Assembly (NCBI GenBank): GCA_030616365.1
Contig: JAUWXM010000010.1
Coordinates: forward strand, 1-20,998
Source of the DNA: a bacterium
GTDB lineage: Bacteria > UBP18 > UBA7526
Length of the DNA stretch: 20,998 bases
Direction: 5' to 3'
The notes beneath the pieces were generated by a model. That model was not told where the DNA came from, made no database searches, and was given only the letters and a program-made list of their open reading frames with translations. Every line of letters starts with the position of its first letter. Position 1 is the first letter of the stretch. The position numbers and the translations under genes were made by a program. This document shows positions 6,695 through 13,434 of this stretch, in pieces.

Positions 6695-7237
6695 ATGAAT
6701 CTCACTATTACTGGTCGGGGACTAAAAATAACTAAACCTCTGCGAAACTATATTCAGGAGAAGTTGAAGGACATTTTGAAGTACTTTGAAAACCTGGTGA
6801 GTGCTCATGTCACGGCCGTCGTTACCAAAGAGCGTCAGAAGGCAGAGGTGGTCGTCCACGGGGATGGCCTCACTTTTAAGGCCATCCAGACCTCACCCGA
6901 TATGTATGCCTCTCTGGATGGGGCGATTGCTAAGGTAACCAGGCAGATTAAGAGGCATAAGGAAAGAATAAGCCATAAGGGAAGGCATAAGCCGAAGCAC
7001 TTTGGAGCAAAGATGAAGGTCATCATCCCCTCTGAGATGAAGAAAGAGAAACACGAGATCATAGCAAGTAAGAGGTTCGCCATAAAGCCCATGATTCCAT
7101 CAGAAGCAGCAGAACAGATGGAGCTATTAGATTATGATTTCTTCGTCTTTTTTAATCCTACCACAGAGCAGGTTAACATTGTCTATCGGAGAAAGGATGG
7201 CAACTACGGTCTCATCGAGCCTGAGTTCTGGTATTGA
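6695..7237 (+). CDS. hpf: Long-form ribosome hibernation promoting factor
   Basis: Binds the 30S subunit and, in its long form, dimerises ribosomes into inactive 100S particles in stress or stationary phase. It is 180 aa with two domains. The N-terminal S30AE/HPF fold (about 1-105; MNLTITGRGLKITKPLRNYIQEKL, DMYASLDGAIAKVTRQIKRHKER) is followed by a C-terminal dimerisation domain (about 120-180; DYDFFVFFNPTTEQVNIVYRRKDGNYGLIEP). The Shine-Dalgarno GGGAGG (6682-6687) lies 7 nt before ATG 6695. In many proteobacteria hpf follows lptB-rpoN; here it directly follows lptB and rpoN is absent. Confidence 0.95.
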   Translation: MNLTITGRGLKITKPLRNYIQEKLKDILKYFENLVSAHVTAVVTKERQKAEVVVHGDGLTFKAIQTSPDMYASLDGAIAKVTRQIKRHKERISHKGRHKPKHFGAKMKVIIPSEMKKEKHEIIASKRFAIKPMIPSEAAEQMELLDYDFFVFFNPTTEQVNIVYRRKDGNYGLIEPEFWY

Positions 7238-7248
7238 TTTATCAATAA

Positions 7249-7290
7249 CAGAACCTTTGCTAATGGAATGAGCGAAGTCCTCTGGTTCTG
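7249..7290. repeat. CAGAACC...GGTTCTG inverted repeat between hpf and ptsH
   Basis: Arms CAGAACC (7249-7255) and GGTTCTG (7284-7290) are perfect 7-bp complements around a 28-nt loop. The GGTTCT/AGCGAA wording resembles the family at 1365-1470 and 20290-20376. With AAAAAG rather than T downstream it is not a convincing terminator. Confidence 0.5.
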
Positions 7291-7303
7291 AAAAAGAAAA
7301 GAT

Positions 7304-7570
7304 ATGCAAGAGAAAAGATTGGTCATCCAGAATAGGGCTGGCCTCCATGCCCGACCGGCAGCATTATTTGTTCAGACGGCGAATAAATTCGAGTCCCAGA
7401 TAAGGGTGGCCAAGGAGACACAGGAGGTAGATGGCAAATCCATCATGGGGATCATGATGCTCGCTGCCGAGAAGGGAACCCAGATCAGAATTACTGCCCA
7501 AGGAGTAGATGAGAAAGAGGCCTTGGAAAGATTGGAAAAGTTAATAACTAATAAGTTTGGAGAGGAATGA
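7304..7570 (+). CDS. ptsH: Phosphocarrier protein HPr
   Basis: Small PTS phosphocarrier that takes phosphate from Enzyme I. It is 88 aa, the canonical length. The active site is NRAGLHARPAALF with His15 as phospho-acceptor and Arg17 beside it. Ser46 in DGKSIMGIMMLA is the position phosphorylated by HPr kinase/phosphorylase in organisms that have it, and the surrounding residues fit that regulatory site; no HPr kinase gene is in the window. The stop (TGA 7568-7570) touches an ATG at 7570 that, by my reconstruction, was the original start of ptsI before a palindromic element inserted. Confidence 0.96.
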   Translation: MQEKRLVIQNRAGLHARPAALFVQTANKFESQIRVAKETQEVDGKSIMGIMMLAAEKGTQIRITAQGVDEKEALERLEKLITNKFGEE

Positions 7571-7689
7571 TGAACCCCGCACCTTTCACTATGTTTAATA
7601 ATTTATCTTTTGAAGATAGACGTATGAGAGGCTCTCTAATCGTCTTATCGAATAGAATACAAAATTTTATTAAGGAAGGTGCGGGGTGA
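7570..7689 (+). CDS. Possible 39-aa small ORF spanning the palindromic element between ptsH and ptsI
   Basis: ATG 7570 overlaps the ptsH stop (TGATG), has GGAGAGG at 7559-7565, and is open for 39 codons to TGA 7687-7689, which overlaps the ptsI GTG (GTGA). The peptide starts MNPAPFTMFNNLSF and ends IQNFIKEGAG. I recognise no family. The best explanation is that the former ptsI start codon and Shine-Dalgarno now drive translation across the inserted element. The short peptide could couple ptsH to ptsI translation. Probably not a conserved protein. Confidence 0.25.
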   Translation: MNPAPFTMFNNLSFEDRRMRGSLIVLSNRIQNFIKEGAG

Positions 7690-7690
7690 A
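7571..7690. mobile_element. Palindromic mini-element inserted in the ptsI start codon (TGAA duplication)
   Basis: A 112-bp element (7575-7686) has perfect 11-bp terminal inverted repeats, CCCCGCACCTT (7575-7585) and AAGGTGCGGGG (7676-7686). Both sides carry a direct TGAA (7571-7574 and 7687-7690). Deleting the element and one TGAA joins GGAGAGG...TGATGAAGGAGTTG, a normal ptsH-stop/ptsI-ATG overlap with a Shine-Dalgarno. With the element in place the last G of the right arm plus TG of the duplicated TGAA forms the GTG start of ptsI. No transposase is present, so it would be non-autonomous. Confidence 0.65.
7672..7679 (+). promoter_or_regulatory. Ribosome binding site of ptsI, inside the element's right arm
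   Basis: AAGGAAGG lies 6 nt before GTG 7686. Half of it, plus the start codon, belongs to the inverted-repeat arm that can pair with 7574-7585, so long-range pairing could mask initiation. Confidence 0.6.
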
Positions 7691-9428
7691 GGAGTTGAAA
7701 GGGATCTCTGCTTCTCCCGGAGTAATGGTGGGAAAGGTCTTCTTTCTGGATAAAGAGGAGTTCCAGATAAAGAAGAGGCGTATTGCCAAAGACCTCGTCG
7801 CTAAAAATATTTCCCGCTTCCAGGAAGCCCTGGCCAAAACAGAAGAAGAGATTAAGGAGATAAGGGTCCAGGTCGCTCAAAGATTGGGGGAGGAGGAGGC
7901 CTATATCTTCGATGCCCATCTCCTGATCCTGAAAGACCCCTATTTAATAAAGAAGGTCACTCAGAGGATGAAAAAGGAACTGATCAATGTGGAGTACATC
8001 TTCTCCCAAGTCTTAGAGACTTTCCGGGAGACCTTCAGCAGCATGGAAGACTCCTACCTTAAAGCCCGAGCAGCGGATATCAAAGATGTGGGTAAGAGGG
8101 TATTGAGGAATCTCCTGGGCAAGGAGAGGGAGACCCTGGCCACCCTGAAGGAGGAGGTCATCGTCGTGGCCCACGACCTCTCTCCTTCTGATACAGCATC
8201 CATGCATAAGGAGAAGGTGATCGGGTTTGCCACAGATATGGGAACTAAGACCTCTCATACGGCAATCATGGCTCTGGCCATAGAAATCCCGGCCGTAGTG
8301 GGATTGAAGAATATCACTCAAGAAGCTCAAGCGTTCGATACCCTGATTGTGGATGGTAGTCATGGTTCGGTAATCATAAATCCAGATAGAGAAACCCTGA
8401 AAAAATACCGGAAGGATAGGGAATCCTTTGAGGTCTTTGAGCATGGGTTAGTTAAGTTAAGAGACCTTCCCGCCCAGACGCGCGATGGCCATCGGGTCAT
8501 TTTAGCAGCGAATATCGAGGTTCCGGAAGAGATTAAATATGTTAAGGAGCATGGGGGAGAAGGGATTGGCCTCTATAGAACGGAATTCTTACATCTGGGA
8601 AGGAGTGACCTTCCTTCTGTCGATGAGCAGTTTAAGGCCTATAGGGAAGTGGCCCAGGAGCTTGCTCCTCATCCTGTAATTATCAGGACCCTGGATCTGG
8701 GAGGGGATAAGTTCCTATCCTATCTCAACCTCGCCCCAGAGATGAACCCTTTCTTAGGCCTAAGGGCCATCAGGCTCTGCCTGGCCGACATCCCTCTCTT
8801 CAAGGATCAACTGCGGGCCATCCTAAAGGCCAGTACCTACGGGAATTTAAAAGTTATGTATCCCATGATCTCCGGGGTTGAGGAGGTGAAGAAAGCAAAT
8901 CAGATATTGAACGAAGTCAAAGAAGAACTTAAGAAGAAGGGAATTCCTTTTAACAAAAACTTAGAAATAGGAGCCATGATCGAGATTCCCTCTGCGGCTC
9001 TTACCTGTGAATCCATTGCTAAAGAAGTGGACTTCTTCTCCATCGGAACAAACGATCTCATCCAGTATGCCTTAGCCATCGATAGGGTGAACGAGAATAT
9101 CGCCTATCTCTACCAGCCTCTTCATCCTGCAGTACTACATCTTTTAAAGAGAATCATTGATGAGGCACATAAGGCAGGGATCTGGGTGGGGATGTGTGGA
9201 GAGATGGCCGGAGAGCCCCTCTTTACCCCCGTCCTATTGGGTCTGGGCTTGGATGAGTTAAGCATGAGCCCCATCGTCATTCCTGAGGTGAAAGAGGTCA
9301 TCCGCTCCCTTACCCTAAAAGAAGCGAAAGAACTTTCCAGAAAGGCCCTGAAACTTTCTACCGCCCAGGAGATTGAAACCCTCCTTAAAGAGAGGGTGAG
9401 GAAAATTCTGCCGGAGGTAGCCACTTAA
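7686..9428 (+). CDS. ptsI: Phosphoenolpyruvate-protein phosphotransferase (PTS Enzyme I)
   Basis: Takes phosphate from PEP and passes it to HPr, the first PTS step. It is 580 aa, normal length. The N terminus KGISASPGVMVGKV is typical; active-site His191 is in GTKTSHTAIMALAIEIPAVVG; the PEP-binding barrel shows GIGLYRTEFL (293-302), IIRTLDLGGDKF (332-343), FFSIGTNDLIQY (450-461) and catalytic Cys504 in GMCGEMAGEP. The start is GTG 7686; its GTG and Shine-Dalgarno come from the right end of an inserted palindromic element, and the ancestral start was probably ATG 7570. No sugar-specific EII gene is in the window, so a regulatory or partial PTS is possible. The next gene begins directly after the stop. 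Confidence 0.96.
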   Translation: MKELKGISASPGVMVGKVFFLDKEEFQIKKRRIAKDLVAKNISRFQEALAKTEEEIKEIRVQVAQRLGEEEAYIFDAHLLILKDPYLIKKVTQRMKKELINVEYIFSQVLETFRETFSSMEDSYLKARAADIKDVGKRVLRNLLGKERETLATLKEEVIVVAHDLSPSDTASMHKEKVIGFATDMGTKTSHTAIMALAIEIPAVVGLKNITQEAQAFDTLIVDGSHGSVIINPDRETLKKYRKDRESFEVFEHGLVKLRDLPAQTRDGHRVILAANIEVPEEIKYVKEHGGEGIGLYRTEFLHLGRSDLPSVDEQFKAYREVAQELAPHPVIIRTLDLGGDKFLSYLNLAPEMNPFLGLRAIRLCLADIPLFKDQLRAILKASTYGNLKVMYPMISGVEEVKKANQILNEVKEELKKKGIPFNKNLEIGAMIEIPSAALTCESIAKEVDFFSIGTNDLIQYALAIDRVNENIAYLYQPLHPAVLHLLKRIIDEAHKAGIWVGMCGEMAGEPLFTPVLLGLGLDELSMSPIVIPEVKEVIRSLTLKEAKELSRKALKLSTAQEIETLLKERVRKILPEVAT

Positions 9429-10487
9429 ATGATGAACCTCGATAACCTAAAGGATATCAGAAGGTATGATAAAAAAGATATGGCCCGTCTTTTGGCTAAT
9501 TTTCCCCATCAATGTTCCCGAGCGATTAAGATAGCCCTCTCTTCCCCTCTTCCTTCGTATAAAAAGATTGACAGGATCCTGGTCTGCGGGATGGGTGGCT
9601 CAGGCATTGGGGGAGAGATAGTAAAAACACTGGTGGAAGAAGAATTAAGGATTCCTCTGGTGGTCAACAAGGATTACCATATTCCGGAGTTCGTTAACTC
9701 TAAAACCCTGGTCTTCTCTGTCAGCTACTCGGGGAATACAGAAGAGACCCTCTCTGCCTATCGAGAAGCAGCAAAGAAGAAAGCAAAAATAGTTGCCATC
9801 ACTACTGGAGGGAGATTAGCAAGATTAGCGAAGAGGAATAAGATTCCCATAATCTCTATACCTTCTGGGCTTCCTCCCCGGGCCTCTTTAGGCTATCTCT
9901 TCTTCCCCCTACTAATCACCTTAGAGCGCCTGGGACTAATTAAGAATAAGAAGAAGGAATGCCAGGAGGCCCTTCGGTTGCTCAAGGATTTGAAAAGAAA
10001 GTTTTCTCTCTCATCAAAAGTGGGTTCCAACCAGGCGAAGAGAATAGCCCTTAAATTACATAAGAATCTCCCTCTAATCTATACCTCTTCCATCCTCTCC
10101 CCAGTTGGTCTGCGCTGGAAGGGACAGTTATCTGAGAATAGCAAGGTCTTGGCCTTCTCCAATACCTTCCCCGAACTAAACCATAATGAGATCGTTGGCT
10201 GGGGGTGCCTATCAGGGATTCTCCAGAGATGCTATCTCATCATCCTGCGGGATAAGTGTGATACCCCCCGAATAAAGAAGAGGATAAAGATCACCTCTAA
10301 GATTATCAGAAGAAAGGCAAAGGGCCTGGACTTCCTCTATTCTCAAGGAAAGAGCCTTCTTGCTCACCTCTTCTCCCTAATCTATCTCGGAGACTGGGTG
10401 AGCTACTATCTTGCTATATTGAATAGAATAGACCCCACCCCGGTAAAGGCCATCGACTACCTGAAGAGGGAGCTGACTAAGACTTAA
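9429..10487 (+). CDS. Bifunctional phosphoglucose/phosphomannose isomerase (SIS family)
   Basis: Predicted to interconvert fructose-6-phosphate with glucose-6- and mannose-6-phosphate, in the small SIS-fold PGI/PMI family known best from archaea and some deep bacteria. It is 352 aa. LVCGMGGSGIGGEIV (51-65) is the first SIS phosphate-binding loop, SVSYSGNTEETLSAYREA (98-115) the second, and IPSGLPPRASLGY follows as in the family. The C-terminal half contains ENSKVLAFSNTFPELNHNEIVGW, matching the family's catalytic Glu and His region. ATG 9429 follows GGAGGT (9413-9418); a second ATG lies at 9432. It directly abuts ptsI, suggesting it handles sugar phosphates in the same unit and feeds mannose or glucose precursors to the nucleotidyltransferase downstream. 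Confidence 0.85.
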   Translation: MMNLDNLKDIRRYDKKDMARLLANFPHQCSRAIKIALSSPLPSYKKIDRILVCGMGGSGIGGEIVKTLVEEELRIPLVVNKDYHIPEFVNSKTLVFSVSYSGNTEETLSAYREAAKKKAKIVAITTGGRLARLAKRNKIPIISIPSGLPPRASLGYLFFPLLITLERLGLIKNKKKECQEALRLLKDLKRKFSLSSKVGSNQAKRIALKLHKNLPLIYTSSILSPVGLRWKGQLSENSKVLAFSNTFPELNHNEIVGWGCLSGILQRCYLIILRDKCDTPRIKKRIKITSKIIRRKAKGLDFLYSQGKSLLAHLFSLIYLGDWVSYYLAILNRIDPTPVKAIDYLKRELTKT

Positions 10488-10496
10488 AAATAGAGT

Positions 10497-10540
10497 ATAC
10501 AAGTTGACAAGGATACAAGTTGACAAGAAACTTATCAACT
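10497..10540. repeat. AGTTGACAAG-type repeat cluster
   Basis: ATACAAGTTGACAAG occurs twice as a perfect direct repeat (10497-10511 and 10513-10527). It is followed by CTTATCAACT (10531-10540), which is inverted to AGTTGACAAG with one mismatch. The same arms flank the 1337-1486 repeat. The cluster fills the gap before the nucleotidyltransferase. TTGACA hexamers inside it look like -35 boxes, but I find no -10 at a proper distance. Confidence 0.7.
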
Positions 10541-10556
10541 AATTGTGGTGTAAACA

Positions 10557-11297
10557 ATGAAAGCTCTTATCCTAGCCGCGGGTTATGCTACCAGGCTCTA
10601 TCCTCTGACTAAAGATAGACCAAAGCCCCTTCTCTCCATCGCAGGCAAGCCCATCTTAGAATACATTATGGAGCAACTGGAAAGAGTAGAAGAGATCGAT
10701 GCTATCTATCTGGTAACCAACCAGAAGTTCATCCTGAACTTTCAGAACTGGCTTGCCAACTTCCAAATGCAGAAGAGAGTAAAGATTCTGAACGATGGTT
10801 CAACATGTGATGATGATAGACTGGGAGCCATTGGAGATATAAGATTTGTTCTGGAGAAGGAAAAACTTGATAACGATCTCTTAATCATTGCTGGAGATAA
10901 CCTCTTCCAATTCGACCTCTCAAGGTTTATTAAATCATTTGAAAAGAAGAAGGCCCTCGGTATCGCTCTTTATGATATCAGAGATAAAGAGAGGGCCAGG
11001 AATTATGGGGTGGTAACGGTAGATGAGAATCAGAGGATTGTCAAATTTGAGGAGAAGCCTTCCCGTCCCTCCTCTACCCTCATCGCTACCTGCCTCTATT
11101 TCGTCCCCAAAGAAGACCTCCCATCCATCAATAAATATCTAGAAGAAGAGAGGAGAAGAGATGCTCCTGGTTTCTATATCCAATGGTTGGCCAAGAGAGA
11201 AGAGGTCTACGGCTTTATCTTCAAAGAAAAGTGGTATGATATCGGAAGCCTGGAATCCTTAAAAGAAGCAGATTTAGATTACAGAAAAGAGGTGTAG
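10557..11297 (+). CDS. Sugar-phosphate nucleotidyltransferase (NTP_transferase family)
   Basis: Predicted to activate a sugar-1-phosphate with an NTP, giving an NDP-sugar. It is 246 aa. The N-terminal signature MKALILAAGYATRLYPLTKDRPKPLLSIAGKPIL binds the nucleotide. IIAGDNLFQFDL carries the metal-binding Asp, NYGVVTVDENQRIVKFEEKPSRP is the sugar-binding region, and EKWYDIGSLESLKEAD closes the fold. It lacks the C-terminal LbH repeats of longer bifunctional enzymes. It resembles RmlA-like and mannose-1-phosphate guanylyltransferase-like proteins, and the exact NTP and sugar cannot be read from sequence. The PGI/PMI gene just upstream suggests a glucose or mannose product for surface polysaccharide. 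It lies 2 nt before metK. Confidence 0.88.
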   Translation: MKALILAAGYATRLYPLTKDRPKPLLSIAGKPILEYIMEQLERVEEIDAIYLVTNQKFILNFQNWLANFQMQKRVKILNDGSTCDDDRLGAIGDIRFVLEKEKLDNDLLIIAGDNLFQFDLSRFIKSFEKKKALGIALYDIRDKERARNYGVVTVDENQRIVKFEEKPSRPSSTLIATCLYFVPKEDLPSINKYLEEERRRDAPGFYIQWLAKREEVYGFIFKEKWYDIGSLESLKEADLDYRKEV

Positions 11298-11299
11298 GA

Positions 11300-12508
11300 A
11301 TGAAGAAACATCTATTTACTTCGGAAAGCGTGACCGAAGGTCATCCAGATAAGATCTGTGATCAGATCTCGGACGCTGTTCTGGACAAGGTCCTAAAGTT
11401 TGACTTAAGAAACCATCTCCCCCCCTATAGAAAGAGGAAGGGGGGAAAGAGGGGAAGCCGGGTGGCCTGTGAGACCTTCGTCACTGTGGGATTGGTTGTG
11501 GTGGGAGGGGAGATCACTACCGGACACTATGTCGATCTCCCTATTCTGGTGCGCGGTCTGATTAAAGAGATCGGTTATACCCGACCAGAGTTCGGCTTTG
11601 AGCATGAGACTTGCGCCATATTGAATGCCATTGGAAAACAGTCCCCAGATATCGCCTTGGGGGTGGATACGGGAGGGGCCGGGGATCAGGGTAGTATGAT
11701 CGGCTACGCCTGTCGGGAGACCAAGGAACTCATGCCCCTGCCCATTATGCTCGCCCATGGATTAACCAGGAGGTTGGCCCAGGTGAGAAGAGAAGGGATT
11801 CTGGACTATCTCGGCCCGGATGGAAAGAGCCAGGTCACTGTAGAATACCGGAATGGTAAGCCGGTTCGCGTGGATGCTGTGGTCCTCTCTACCCAGCATA
11901 CAGAGAAGATCCTGGATGCTAAGAAGACCCACATAACGGATGAAGCGAAGGAGGAACTGATCGATTTAGTAATAAAGGAGGTCATCCCGGAAAAGTTTTT
12001 AGATAAAAAGACGAAGTATTTGGTCAACCCCACCGGAAAGTTCATCACTGGCGGCCCTAAGTCTGATACTGGCATGACGGGAAGGAAGATCATTGTCGAT
12101 ACCTATGGAGGGAGGACCCTGCATGGAGGAGGGGCTTTCAGTGGAAAGGACCCTACCAAGGTGGATAGGTCTGCTTCTTATATGGCGAGATATATTGCCA
12201 AAAACTTGGTGGCTGCTGGGATAGCGGATGAGTGTTGCGTTCAACTGGCCTATGCCATAGGAGTAAAAGACCCGGTCTCGATCATGATTGATACCTATGG
12301 TACGGGAAGGATCAATGAGAAAAGAATCGTGGAGTTAGTGAAGGAACACTTCTCACTGACCCCGGAGAGGATCATCAGAGAGCTCGACCTCTGGCAACCC
12401 ATCTATAGAAAGACCGCCTGTTATGGCCACTTTGGAAGGGAAGAAGAGGGCTTCACCTGGGAGAAGAGGGATAAAGCAGAGATATTGTGCAAGGCAGCCG
12501 GACTGTAA
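11300..12508 (+). CDS. metK: S-adenosylmethionine synthetase
   Basis: Makes SAM from methionine and ATP. It is 402 aa, slightly long for the family. Motifs: HLFTSESVTEGHPDKICDQISDAVLD (4-29), RVACET (54-59), VVGGEITT, GYTRPEFGF, VDTGGAGDQGSMIGYA, MPLPIMLAHGLTRRL, and the P-loop region GRKIIVDTYGGRTLHGGGAFSGKDPTKVDRSA. Between Asp35 and SRVACET it carries roughly 15 extra residues (LRNHLPPYRKRKGGKRG) compared with E. coli MetK, encoded over a C-run/G-run inverted repeat (about 11418-11446). The Shine-Dalgarno GAGG (11289-11292) lies 7 nt upstream. No SAM riboswitch fits in the 2-nt gap before it. The stop overlaps the next start (TAATG). Confidence 0.96.
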   Translation: MKKHLFTSESVTEGHPDKICDQISDAVLDKVLKFDLRNHLPPYRKRKGGKRGSRVACETFVTVGLVVVGGEITTGHYVDLPILVRGLIKEIGYTRPEFGFEHETCAILNAIGKQSPDIALGVDTGGAGDQGSMIGYACRETKELMPLPIMLAHGLTRRLAQVRREGILDYLGPDGKSQVTVEYRNGKPVRVDAVVLSTQHTEKILDAKKTHITDEAKEELIDLVIKEVIPEKFLDKKTKYLVNPTGKFITGGPKSDTGMTGRKIIVDTYGGRTLHGGGAFSGKDPTKVDRSASYMARYIAKNLVAAGIADECCVQLAYAIGVKDPVSIMIDTYGTGRINEKRIVELVKEHFSLTPERIIRELDLWQPIYRKTACYGHFGREEEGFTWEKRDKAEILCKAAGL

Positions 12509-13434
12509 TGAGCGTTCTGGTAGTAGGTTCTATTGCTTTGGATACTGTGAAAACCCCCTTTGGAGAGGCGAAAGAGGTCTTAGGAGGTAGTGCCACCTAT
12601 TTTGCTCTGAGTGCTCATCACTATACCCAGGTGAGCCTGGTGGCAGTTGTGGGAAGCGACTTCCCTAAGAAGCATCTGGATCTCTTTAAGAAAAGAGGAA
12701 TCGATACCAAGGGACTGAAGATAGAGAAGGGCAAGACCTTCCGGTGGAAGGGCTACTACGAGTACGATCTGAATCAGGCCCATACCCAGAAGACCGAGTT
12801 GAATGTCTTCCGCACCTTCCACCCCAAGATACCAGAGAAGTATGAAAGAATAAAGTATATCTTCTTAGCCAATATCGATCCCCAATTACAGCTCTCTGTC
12901 CTAAGACAAGTCAAGAGACCGAAGCTCGTTCTCTGCGATACCATGAACTACTGGATTGAGAAGAAGAGAGAGGAACTACTCCATACTCTGGAAGAGGTTG
13001 ACATCCTTCTCTTGAATGATTCCGAGGCCAGGGAGCTGACTGGAGAGCACAGCCTATTCAAGGCCTCGCGCAGGATACTGAGGATGGGGCCCAGGATAGC
13101 AATCATAAAGAAGGGGGAACATGGTGCCCTGATGTGGAGTGAGAATTCCCACTTCGCGGCTCCCGGGTACCCCTTAGAGGATATCAATGACCCTACTGGC
13201 GCCGGGGATAGCTTTGCCGGAGGGCTCTTAGGATTCCTGGCCTATACCAATGACCTGAGCGAGGAAAATATGAGAAAGGCCATGGTCTTTGGGAGCGTCA
13301 TGGCCTCCTATAATGTGGAGGATTTCAGCATAAAGAGACTTGAGAAATTAAATGATAAAGAAATTATCGAAAGATATCGGGAGTTCAAGAGGATGACCCA
13401 TTTTGAGGATCTAAGCGGGGAGGTCATAGAATGA
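12508..13434 (+). CDS. PfkB/ribokinase-family kinase, possible adenosine kinase
   Basis: A 308-aa kinase with the PfkB fold: N-terminal MSVLVVGSIALDTV, GGSATYFALSAHH (26-38) for substrate recognition, LLLNDSEARELTG (167-179), and the ATP/anion-hole motif DPTGAGDSFAGG (228-239) with Asp234 as catalytic base. ATG 12508 overlaps the metK stop by 1 nt and gives a normal N terminus; an in-frame TTG at 12487 would add seven residues inside metK and is rejected. The stop overlaps the ahcY start by 4 nt. Between SAM synthetase and S-adenosylhomocysteinase, phosphorylating the adenosine that AhcY releases is the most economical role. That is inference from context; annotation as a generic sugar kinase is equally consistent with the motifs. 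Confidence 0.85.
   Translation: MSVLVVGSIALDTVKTPFGEAKEVLGGSATYFALSAHHYTQVSLVAVVGSDFPKKHLDLFKKRGIDTKGLKIEKGKTFRWKGYYEYDLNQAHTQKTELNVFRTFHPKIPEKYERIKYIFLANIDPQLQLSVLRQVKRPKLVLCDTMNYWIEKKREELLHTLEEVDILLLNDSEARELTGEHSLFKASRRILRMGPRIAIIKKGEHGALMWSENSHFAAPGYPLEDINDPTGAGDSFAGGLLGFLAYTNDLSEENMRKAMVFGSVMASYNVEDFSIKRLEKLNDKEIIERYREFKRMTHFEDLSGEVIE

Noticed and set aside
7249..7290. Rho-independent terminator between hpf and ptsH
   Set aside because: The 28-nt loop is large, and the stem is followed by A-rich rather than T-rich sequence on the + strand.
10501..10540. TTGACA hexamers upstream of the nucleotidyltransferase as a promoter
   Set aside because: No acceptable -10 lies 16-18 nt downstream of either hexamer; they belong to the AGTTGACAAG repeat.
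11298..11299. SAM riboswitch upstream of metK
   Set aside because: Only 2 nt separate metK from the preceding gene, and no structured leader is possible there.
12487..12489. TTG 12487 as start of the PfkB kinase
   Set aside because: It lies inside metK and adds a non-conserved extension, while ATG 12508 forms a TAATG overlap with metK and gives the normal N terminus.
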